NCBI GenBank assembly: GCA_900753135.1
Contig: CAADXZ010000050.1
Span: 1 to 10,107, forward strand
Length of the DNA stretch: 10,107 bases
Direction: 5' to 3'
Source: Clostridia bacterium
GTDB taxonomy: Bacteria > Bacillota > Clostridia > TANB77 > UBA1234
The notes under the pieces were generated by a model. It had not been told where the DNA came from and did no database searches. It worked only from the letters and a program-made list of their open reading frames with translations. Position 1 is the first letter of the stretch. Every line of letters begins with the position of its first letter. Below, one piece after another: positions 1-5,699 of the stretch. A program made the translations under genes and the position numbers.

Positions 1-1129
1 ACTGCTTTGCGAATTCTTCTTCATTCTTATTCGACATTTCAATTAATACATTACTTCTATCTTCTTTTTTGTTGCCATCAACTTGATCTGGAAACTTTTC
101 TGCTTTTGTACCTTTTCTAGGTGAATACTTAAAGACGTGCATTTTTGAAAATTTTATTTCATTTAAAAAGTTATATGTTTGATTAAATTCATCGTCTGTT
201 TCACCAGGAAATCCAACTATAATATCTGTTGTAAGTGCAACTTCTGGTATATTATCTCTAAGTCTTCTTACAATCTCTCTAAACTCTTCTGTTTTATATC
301 TTCTGTTCATTCTTTCTAACGTTGCATTACAGCCACTTTGAAGAGATAAATGATAATGGTTGCAAACTTTATCCAGCACTTTTATTCTTGATACAAATTC
401 ATCATCTATTATTAAAGGTTCTAATGAGCCTAAACGTATTCTTTCAACACCATCAATATCGTTTATCTTTTCCAATAGTTCTATTAGTTTAGGCTTTCCT
501 GGCAAATCTTTGCCATAAGATGAAATATGTATTCCTGTAATTACAACTTCTTTGATACCAGTTGAAACAATTCTCTTGATTTCTTCACAAACATCTTCAA
601 CTTTTCTGCTTCTTACTGGTCCACGAGCATATGGAATTATGCAGTATGTACAATATCTATCACATCCATCCTCAACTTTCACTTCTGCCCTTGCTTTATC
701 TGTATATGCAATACTTTCCCATTCTACATACTCTCTTTCAGACATTACATCTGATACCTCGGTTAACTTTTTATGATTTTCCATGTATTCTTCCACTTTG
801 CAAACTATATTTCTTTTATCATTCGTTCCCAATATCAAATCTATATCATCAATCTTTTCTAGTTCACTTTTAGCAACTTGTGCATAGCATCCAACAGCAC
901 ATAACACAGACTCATTATTTATTTCTTTTGCTCTTCTTAATATCTGTCTAGACTTTCTGTCACTCATATTCGTTACGGTACAAGTATTTACCACATATAC
1001 ATCTGCGAAACTCTCATAATCAACTACTTCATAACCTGCTTTTATAAATTCTTCCATCATAGAATTAGTCTCATATTGATTAACTTTGCAACCCAAAGTG
1101 TAAAAGGCAACTTTTCTTTTAGCAATCAT
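1..1129 (-). CDS. mtaB: tRNA t6A37 methylthiotransferase MtaB, 3' end cut by window edge
   Basis: This is a radical-SAM methylthiotransferase. The family adds a methylthio group to C2 of N6-threonylcarbamoyladenosine at position 37 of ANN-decoding tRNAs, giving ms2t6A, in the cytoplasm. Reading the minus strand from ATG at 1129 gives 376 open codons with no stop before the edge. The N-terminal UPF0004 domain has its three cluster cysteines at C14 (TLGCKVNQ), C50 (VNTCT) and C81 (AVGCYAQ). The radical-SAM motif CDRYCTYC places C156, C160 and C163, followed by IIPYARGPVRSR, which is typical of MtaB rather than MiaB or RimO. Near the visible end, FSKMHVFKYSPRKGTKA is also MtaB-like. Family members run about 430-450 residues, so the missing part should be the C-terminal TRAM region. 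The ribosome binding site (GAGAGG, about 11 nt upstream) is weak. The gene follows the metallophosphoesterase across a terminator, so its own promoter must be very close. Confidence 0.93.
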   Translation of the reverse strand, partial: MIAKRKVAFYTLGCKVNQYETNSMMEEFIKAGYEVVDYESFADVYVVNTCTVTNMSDRKSRQILRRAKEINNESVLCAVGCYAQVAKSELEKIDDIDLILGTNDKRNIVCKVEEYMENHKKLTEVSDVMSEREYVEWESIAYTDKARAEVKVEDGCDRYCTYCIIPYARGPVRSRKVEDVCEEIKRIVSTGIKEVVITGIHISSYGKDLPGKPKLIELLEKINDIDGVERIRLGSLEPLIIDDEFVSRIKVLDKVCNHYHLSLQSGCNATLERMNRRYKTEEFREIVRRLRDNIPEVALTTDIIVGFPGETDDEFNQTYNFLNEIKFSKMHVFKYSPRKGTKAEKFPDQVDGNKKEDRSNVLIEMSNKNEEEFAKQ

Positions 1130-1176
1130 TCTTTTCAAACCCTCTCTATCTCTACATTTACATCCTATATTACCAC

Positions 1177-1205
1177 AAAAAAGATGTCCCGTCGACATCT
1201 TTTTT
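1177..1205 (-). terminator. Rho-independent terminator after the metallophosphoesterase gene
   Basis: A perfect 12-bp inverted repeat (AAAAAAGATGTC / GACATCTTTTTT) with a 5-nt loop. The run of six T on the 3' side follows the stem on the minus strand, so it should terminate the unit ending at 1232. The symmetric A/T arms mean it could also work on the plus strand, but no plus-strand gene ends here. Confidence 0.8.
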
Positions 1206-1231
1206 AGTTTTCAAAACTTCTTACGAAACTC

Positions 1232-2092
1232 TTATTTTTTTAATGTTATTGAAACAACGTCTGGACGATTAAAAAACCTAAATCCCTTTGTACCTCTGCT
1301 AAGACCTCTACTCACAACAAGTTTTGAATTACCTTTCTCATAAACACCCGCGCTATATTGCGGAAAAAACTTTCTTTCAGGAGAAAGTATTCCACCAATA
1401 AAAGGTAATCTAATTAATCCACCGTGTACATGACCAGAAAGTGTTAAATCAAAGCCATAACCAGAGTATGCATCAAAAAATAAAGGGTTGTGCGTAAGTA
1501 AAATATTATACTTATTCTTATCTATTGTTCCAAGTTTATTCTTTATATAATTTTCAGTTATTATATGTTTCTTTCCACCTTTATAAGAGTAATATTTTTG
1601 AGTATAACACAAACCATATAAGTTTATTTTTTCATTATTTTTCTCTATACTTATATAGTCATTGTCTAAAACAATAACTCCATTCTCTTTTAAAAATGCT
1701 GTAATCTCACTTTTTAGTTTTAATGATAATTCACCTTCATGATTGCCATATACATAATAGACTCTATATTTTTTTGTTAGCTCTTTCACTAAACTATAAA
1801 AAACAGTAAAATCCTTTTCGTTTGCTGTTACCATGTCACCAGTCATAACAATAATATTGGGTGATTCTTTATCAATCATATCAATTAACATTTCATTATT
1901 ATTGCCAAAACTTTTGCTATGTAAGTCTGAAAGTTGCACTATTTTGTAACCATCAAATACTTCTGGCAATTTAGGTGATTTTATTTCTACGTTTGAAACT
2001 TTTGGAATTTCATTATCTATATATATTCTTAGTAATACAACTAATAATAGTAATAACACTATCACAATAGTATACATTCTTTTCCTCCTCAT
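1232..2092 (-). CDS. Membrane-anchored calcineurin-like metallophosphoesterase (YkuE-like)
   Basis: This is a 286-residue metal-dependent phosphoesterase. An N-terminal hydrophobic helix (about residues 7-23, rich in V, I and L after RRKR) should anchor it in the membrane with the catalytic domain outside. The dinuclear-metal motifs appear in family order: D56 and H58 in LSDLH, D86 in TGDMV, N117-H118 in YGNHE, H201 in LLTHNP, and H221/H223 in SGHVHGG. Order, spacing and the N-terminal anchor fit the YkuE/YaeI group, some of whose members act on envelope lipids or UDP-linked sugars. The substrate cannot be read from the sequence. Two in-frame starts are possible, at 2092 (chosen) and 2077, each with AGGAGG 6 nt upstream. 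It lies 57 bp after the divergent beta-CASP gene with no obvious promoter of its own, so co-transcription is likely. A good terminator follows. Confidence 0.88.
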   Translation of the reverse strand: MRRKRMYTIVIVLLLLLVVLLRIYIDNEIPKVSNVEIKSPKLPEVFDGYKIVQLSDLHSKSFGNNNEMLIDMIDKESPNIIVMTGDMVTANEKDFTVFYSLVKELTKKYRVYYVYGNHEGELSLKLKSEITAFLKENGVIVLDNDYISIEKNNEKINLYGLCYTQKYYSYKGGKKHIITENYIKNKLGTIDKNKYNILLTHNPLFFDAYSGYGFDLTLSGHVHGGLIRLPFIGGILSPERKFFPQYSAGVYEKGNSKLVVSRGLSRGTKGFRFFNRPDVVSITLKK

Positions 2093-2117
2093 TTTAATCC
2101 TCCTAATGCTAAATCAA

Positions 2118-2143
2118 GGGTGGATATTAAAAAATATCCACCC
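2118..2143 (-). other. Intercistronic hairpin between the beta-CASP and phosphoesterase genes
   Basis: A perfect 11-bp inverted repeat (GGGTGGATATT / AATATCCACCC) with a 4-nt loop sits just after the stop at 2150. It ends 25 nt before the next start codon. On the minus strand it is followed by TTGATTT, a poor U-tract, so it looks like an attenuating or RNA-stabilising hairpin rather than a full terminator. There is no room for a promoter between it and the phosphoesterase ribosome binding site. Confidence 0.65.
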
Positions 2144-2149
2144 CAAATT

Positions 2150-3790
2150 TTAATTTGCCTCATCACTTTTGAACTCTTCTACGCAAACTTTACTAACAAG
2201 GACTTGTTCAAATTCGAAGATACTTTCTCTAAAAGTAAGTTTGCGTGCATTTCCTTTGACCAGCTCATACGCATCAAATCTGCAAGGAATAAGAATATTT
2301 CCACCATAGAACTTTGAAATGCGTTCCTTCACATTATTCTTATCTTCCTCACGTGCGTGATTAAGAATCAAAGTGCTACAATTAGGATAAATATTAACAT
2401 GTGATAACATCTCAGGAAAGTATCCATGAGATGAAAAGCCATGAAGCCTTATCGTTTCGCAACGTTTAATATAGTGTTCTCCATCATTGACTTCAACAAT
2501 CGTACCACGCCCTGCCTCATGCAGTCTGTAACTTGGAGAATCTGGCACAATCCATCCACAGAAAACAAACACATAGTCATCACGCTGAATACAGTTTTCA
2601 AAATAATTGACAATTCTTCCACCCATACCATTTGCGGAGGCAGTAACAATCACTCTTGGCCCTTCGCCATGAAGGGTAGACTCAATGTGATCTCTACCAG
2701 AATTAATTACTCTAAATTTACTAGTATCAAACGGATTATCTCCAAGCTTTCTAAACCATTTACTATTGTCCTTATTGTAAGAGTTCTGATACACAGAAAG
2801 CTGAGTCATAGTAAGAGGAGAATCAACCACAACATCAATAAACATTCCGGCACGTCTAAACTCATTTAAGAGATAGATAAGACCAGCATTTCTATCAAGC
2901 GAAAAGCCGGCAAGTACAACATTTTTGTTATGCTTCACAGCATCATTCAAAATATGTGCAAGCTTGTTTATTGACTGCCTCAAAGTCTCAACTGGTTCTT
3001 CTGTTCCATGCAAAGATTCAAGTACCAAACAGTCAACTGATTCATTCGGTTCCTCTGTATGGTTCTTATACAAAAGAGCTTCACTTGAACCAATATCACC
3101 AGAAAAAACCATATTAAAAGAATCGTCAGAATCCATTACATACAATTCAATCTTACACGCACCATTTTGATGTGTAGTAGGAATGAATTTAGCAAAAATT
3201 CCTTCGGCAACTTCAACATACTGATACATTTCTACATTAGTGAAAAGTTTCAAAGTTTCATCTACATCTTCTTTAGAATACAACACAGACGTACTTGCAT
3301 CTTCAATTTGCGACAATACCGAATCAATGTTTCTCTTATCCTTATGAAATGTATCTGTATGTCTTTCATACCGAATCTTCTTTTCAGCTCTTCTAAGACT
3401 CTTCATTGTAACAGAATCATATCCAGCCTTTTTTAGATTGATATTAGCAGCATCTGTAAGCAACGGATTAGCTACACTCTTTACAACACTAGAGCAGTAG
3501 ATTTTCCCTCTAAAGCCTTGCTTATAAAGAATAGGAAGAGAACCAATGTGGTCAAAATGTGCATGAGTCAACAAAACAAAACTAATCATATTTCCCTTAA
3601 TTGGATATTCATAGTTAAGTTGTTCGTCGGCTCCTTGGACGGCACCGCAATCTACCATTCCATACTGAATTTTTCCGTCCTTAGTCACTATCTTAAGAAC
3701 CGTTGAAGAACCAGTAACTTCGTCTCCAACGCCACCTACGAAAAGCAGTTCGACAATAGGATATTTTCCGTCGAAACTTGAGTTATTCAT
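2150..3790 (-). CDS. Divergent beta-CASP metallo-beta-lactamase-fold protein, probable nuclease
   Basis: This 546-residue cytoplasmic protein has the two-part architecture of beta-CASP nucleases, which cleave or degrade RNA using two zinc ions. Visible motifs are D47 (MVDCGA), THAHFDH with H76/H78/D80/H81, H207 (PTTHQNG), D232 (SGDIG), the beta-CASP acidic residue E258 (VLESLHG), H455 (GFSSHG) and H478 (LNHARE). All metal ligands therefore seem present. Several family signatures are altered: ESTYG becomes ESLHG, FSGHAD becomes FSSHG, the PSFAVGRTQE-type motif becomes AGFSLDRNAG, and GYQAxGTLG is replaced. A charged helical insert lies at about 115-185. It aligns collinearly with the canonical paralogue at 5700-7343. 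The start is ATG at 3790 with AAGGGGGA about 7 nt upstream, and a good promoter lies 60-90 bp upstream. Hand-sampled GC (about 36%) is higher than its neighbours. Nuclease activity is inferred; it could have another substrate. Confidence 0.82.
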   Translation of the reverse strand: MNNSSFDGKYPIVELLFVGGVGDEVTGSSTVLKIVTKDGKIQYGMVDCGAVQGADEQLNYEYPIKGNMISFVLLTHAHFDHIGSLPILYKQGFRGKIYCSSVVKSVANPLLTDAANINLKKAGYDSVTMKSLRRAEKKIRYERHTDTFHKDKRNIDSVLSQIEDASTSVLYSKEDVDETLKLFTNVEMYQYVEVAEGIFAKFIPTTHQNGACKIELYVMDSDDSFNMVFSGDIGSSEALLYKNHTEEPNESVDCLVLESLHGTEEPVETLRQSINKLAHILNDAVKHNKNVVLAGFSLDRNAGLIYLLNEFRRAGMFIDVVVDSPLTMTQLSVYQNSYNKDNSKWFRKLGDNPFDTSKFRVINSGRDHIESTLHGEGPRVIVTASANGMGGRIVNYFENCIQRDDYVFVFCGWIVPDSPSYRLHEAGRGTIVEVNDGEHYIKRCETIRLHGFSSHGYFPEMLSHVNIYPNCSTLILNHAREEDKNNVKERISKFYGGNILIPCRFDAYELVKGNARKLTFRESIFEFEQVLVSKVCVEEFKSDEAN

Positions 3791-3850
3791 ACATTGTCCC
3801 CCTTTAAATTATTTTAACAGGAGTTTACACAATTCGCAATTTCCAAGAGT

Positions 3851-3879
3851 ATTTTACAATAAAATACGCAAATAATCAA
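3851..3879 (-). promoter_or_regulatory. Sigma-A-type promoter for the divergent beta-CASP gene
   Basis: On the minus strand, TTGATT (3879-3874) is separated by exactly 17 nt from TAAAAT (3856-3851). This implies a leader of about 50 nt before the ATG at 3790. It drives the beta-CASP gene and probably the phosphoesterase after it. Confidence 0.6.
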
Positions 3880-3883
3880 GCTT

Positions 3884-3936
3884 TTTATCGAAACATGTCA
3901 ACTAGTGCAATTTTTTATGTTTACTTCGTCGATAAA
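3884..3936. repeat. Imperfect inverted repeat between DUF4363 gene and next promoter
   Basis: TTTATCGA (3884-3891) is the reverse complement of TCGATAAA (3929-3936). Just inside are ATGTTT and AAACAT segments that can extend the stem if a 7-nt bulge is allowed, with a loop of about 20 nt. It sits just after the DUF4363 stop at 3939, where a terminator is expected. On the minus strand no U-run follows, so it is not a textbook terminator. It may act as an RNA 3' structure or be chance in AT-rich DNA. Confidence 0.35.
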
Positions 3937-3938
3937 TT

Positions 3939-4319
3939 CTACAATATATTTACTATTGTTATTTCTTCTCTATACTTTAAGTCTTCTATATTTCGTTTTA
4001 ATTTTTCAAAACTTATATCAAATTCTTCTCTATTTCCTGTTTTATAATAATTACAACATTCAATTAATATATCTTCCATTTCATTAACATTTGTATGATA
4101 CTGAATTGTTATCCAAACAGACTGCTTTTTATCCCATTCATCATTTAATTTTTCTATATTTTTTTGTTTATCTTCATCGTTGTCTTTCTCTAATCCACCA
4201 GACATTTTTTCCATAATATCTATTATTTCATTTCCTGATTTTTCGAAGTAGTTTTTAGTTAACAACCCACCTCCAAAAACTATTCCAACTATAATTAATA
4301 TAACAATAAAATCCTTCAT
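3939..4319 (-). CDS. DUF4363 family membrane-anchored protein
   Basis: This is a 126-residue protein of unknown function. A single N-terminal hydrophobic helix (about residues 4-20, rich in I and V and ending GGGLL) is followed by a hydrophilic, mostly helical domain. That domain has many E and K residues, a central W63/W69 region and paired cysteines C88-C89. This architecture, together with the DUF421 gene immediately upstream, matches DUF4363, a small Firmicutes family often paired with DUF421. The start at 4319 has AAAGGAG 5 nt upstream. Only 24 bp separate it from the DUF421 stop, so the two genes should be co-transcribed and may function together at the membrane. The stop is TAG. Its GC is among the lowest in the window. 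No catalytic motif is visible. Confidence 0.7.
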   Translation of the reverse strand: MKDFIVILIIVGIVFGGGLLTKNYFEKSGNEIIDIMEKMSGGLEKDNDEDKQKNIEKLNDEWDKKQSVWITIQYHTNVNEMEDILIECCNYYKTGNREEFDISFEKLKRNIEDLKYREEITIVNIL

Positions 4320-4343
4320 TTCGCTCCTTTCAAGTTTGTAAAT

Positions 4344-5018
4344 TTATGCTGAGATTTTCTTTTGAAAATATGTCTTTCCAGATTCATCACTTGTGAGTAA
4401 AAAAGTATCTTCAACATTTGAATTGTTTGCCTCAAGTTTCTTCTTTAACCATACATCATCATACCCGAGACTCTTTAAATTATTTTTGTACAAAACACCA
4501 TCCATTATAATTATTCTTGGATATCCAACATACTCCGTCTTTATATTCATATCACCGACTGTAACATTATTTTTATCTTGCTTTGGTATCACACTTATTT
4601 GTCCACTAGTTTCCAATATAGCATACTCAATATCTTTGATATCTGCATATCCAGCAACTCTCATCTGTTCTATTAAGCCGTCTATTGTGTATCTCTGCTT
4701 TTTTAAATTTTCTTCATTTATTTTTCCTTTTGATATTAAAACAGATGCTTTTCCTGAAATTAGCTTATGAAAAAATACTGATTTTATATTCAAATACGAA
4801 AGTATTAGTTGCCCCACAACAAGGGCAAAAATTGGAATTATTCCTTGCAATATTGGCGTTCCAACTTCTTCCATTGGTGTACTAGCAACATCAGCTATTA
4901 TTATTATTACAACTAATTCCACTGGTTGCAATTGCCCTATTTCCCTCTTTCCCATCAATCTAACAGCAAGAAGTACAAATAATGATATGATTATTGTTTT
5001 TATAAATATGGTAGCCAA
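4344..5018 (-). CDS. DUF421 (YetF/YcaP-like) membrane protein, TTG start
   Basis: This is a 224-residue integral membrane protein. Hydrophobic helices lie at about 4-20, 33-46 and 57-75, with the family signature RLMGKREIGQLQPVELVV at 20-37. The cytoplasmic part has the DUF421 pattern ISKGKINEENLKKQRYT and then LIEQMRVAGYADIKDIEYA, ending in a segment containing GQISVIPK. Family members of about 220-240 residues are common in spore-forming Firmicutes and some have been linked to spore properties, but their biochemical role is unclear. The start is TTG at 5018. GGAGG lies 5 nt upstream and the next in-frame ATG is codon 22, inside the conserved RLMGKRE motif, so the TTG start is well supported. 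It is the first gene of a two-gene operon with DUF4363 and diverges from the small membrane-protein gene at 5235. Confidence 0.85.
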   Translation of the reverse strand: MATIFIKTIIISLFVLLAVRLMGKREIGQLQPVELVVIIIIADVASTPMEEVGTPILQGIIPIFALVVGQLILSYLNIKSVFFHKLISGKASVLISKGKINEENLKKQRYTIDGLIEQMRVAGYADIKDIEYAILETSGQISVIPKQDKNNVTVGDMNIKTEYVGYPRIIIMDGVLYKNNLKSLGYDDVWLKKKLEANNSNVEDTFLLTSDESGKTYFQKKISA

Positions 5019-5062
5019 TTTTTCCTCCTTTATAATAAAGCTAAATTAATATGATATTTTCA

Positions 5063-5078
5063 AACTTGTTCACAAGTT
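5063..5078. promoter_or_regulatory. 16-bp palindrome upstream of the DUF421 gene
   Basis: AACTTGTTCACAAGTT is an inverted repeat with 7-bp arms around a 2-bp centre. It lies 45-60 bp upstream of the TTG start, in the likely promoter zone: TTGTGA inside it stands 18 nt before a TATTAA on the minus strand. It resembles an operator for a dimeric repressor. I cannot assign it to a known regulator. Confidence 0.4.
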
Positions 5079-5145
5079 ATTTTCTTCAAGATTTAATAAA
5101 ATATACAAATCTATAAAAACCCAAGGTTAAATTCTCACTTTCTTA

Positions 5146-5202
5146 TTGCATAAAAAATTGTTAATTTTGTATATTTCAATGAATATTGATAATAATTATT
5201 AT
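5146..5202 (+). promoter_or_regulatory. Candidate promoters for the small membrane-protein gene
   Basis: Two overlapping possibilities exist. One is TTGCAT (5146-5151), an 18-nt spacer, then TATATT (5170-5175). The other is TTTCAA (5174-5179), a 17-nt spacer, then TATTAT (5197-5202). In the second case the -10 lies inside the Fur-like palindrome. In the first, the palindrome covers the early transcribed region. Both arrangements are compatible with repression. Confidence 0.45.
5187..5201. promoter_or_regulatory. Fur/PerR-like operator
   Basis: TGATAATAATTATTA matches the 7-1-7 Fur consensus TGATAATnATTATCA at 13 of 14 defined positions, and the PerR form TTATAATnATTATAA at 12 of 14. It sits in a 14-bp perfect palindrome (5189-5202), 33 bp before the ATG at 5235. 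The AT-rich background raises the chance of a fortuitous match. Confidence 0.45.
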
Positions 5203-5234
5203 AACGAAGTAATTATTTTAAGGAGGATATACTT

Positions 5235-5603
5235 ATGACAAATAAAACAAAAACATTTTCAAGTCAAATGACAGCAGGTAGCATAATAGCTAGATTTATA
5301 ACATCTGCTATAGTTCTTGCTATAACTGCATTCTTCACACCCGGATTTGAAATTTCTTCATTTTGGACATTAGTGCTTGCAGCTGTCGTTTTAACAATAA
5401 TGGATTACCTTATTAACATGGTAATTGGCATTGATGCATCACCTTTTGGCAGAGGAATTATTGGTTTTGTTGTTTCTGCAATCATTCTATATGCAACACA
5501 ATTCTTTGTATCTGGCTATTCAATAAGTTGGATTTCGGCCATAGTCGGAGCTTTAATTTATGGAATTGTTGCTTCTATTGTACCAGGAAAACAAAATCTA
5601 TAA
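5235..5603 (+). CDS. Small four-helix membrane protein, PF04020 (phage holin 4_2/YvlD)-like
   Basis: This is a 122-residue protein with four predicted membrane segments at about 18-35, 43-65, 73-92 and 97-116. The pattern TPGFEISSFW near the first loop and a second VSGYSISW before the last helix matches the internal duplication of the PF04020 family. That family is named after phage holins but is widely chromosomal (for example YvlD), often in stress or envelope operons. The name is no evidence of a prophage here: no lysis or structural genes are near. The start at 5235 has a strong AAGGAGG 8 nt upstream. It is the only plus-strand gene in the window and stands alone, with a Fur/PerR-like box in front and a hairpin terminator behind. 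It could be metal- or stress-regulated, which is inference. Function is unknown. Confidence 0.7.
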   Translation: MTNKTKTFSSQMTAGSIIARFITSAIVLAITAFFTPGFEISSFWTLVLAAVVLTIMDYLINMVIGIDASPFGRGIIGFVVSAIILYATQFFVSGYSISWISAIVGALIYGIVASIVPGKQNL

Positions 5604-5621
5604 TTCTATAGCATTAAAAAC

Positions 5622-5656
5622 AAGAAAACTGAAAATCTTTGATTTTCAGCTTCTTT
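5622..5656 (+). terminator. Terminator hairpin after the small membrane-protein gene
   Basis: A 9-bp perfect stem CTGAAAATC / GATTTTCAG with a TTT loop can be extended outward by AAGAA / TTCTT. It is followed on the plus strand by CTTCTTTG. It starts 18 bp after the stop at 5603. A near-identical hairpin occurs at 10022-10054. Confidence 0.65.
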
Positions 5657-5663
5657 GTACAAA

Positions 5664-5694
5664 AACCCCACAGCGACTTTTTCACTGTGGGGTT
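5664..5694 (-). terminator. Strong terminator of the ftsK/beta-CASP side, bidirectional
   Basis: A 10-bp GC-rich perfect stem AACCCCACAG / CTGTGGGGTT encloses an 11-nt loop. On the minus strand it lies 5 nt after the beta-CASP stop at 5700, and the stem runs into five T (5665-5661). On the plus strand it is followed by TTCTTTATTATTG. It probably insulates the two convergent genes from both sides. Confidence 0.82.
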
Positions 5695-5699
5695 CTTTA

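Noticed and set aside
552..873. Plus-strand open frames of 74 and 80 residues
   Set aside because: They lie antisense to mtaB, which has all its family motifs. They have no ribosome binding site or recognisable domain.
2441..2869. Plus-strand open frame of 142 residues
   Set aside because: It is a shadow opposite the beta-CASP domain of the divergent nuclease gene, with no ribosome binding site or family resemblance.
3905..4087. Plus-strand 60-residue hydrophobic frame
   Set aside because: It mostly overlaps the DUF4363 gene in antisense. The leucine/phenylalanine/tyrosine content follows from the AT-rich complement, and there is no ribosome binding site.
5235..5603. Holin-like gene as a sign of a prophage
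   Set aside because: PF04020-type proteins are common chromosomal genes. No endolysin, structural, integrase or attachment sequences are present nearby.
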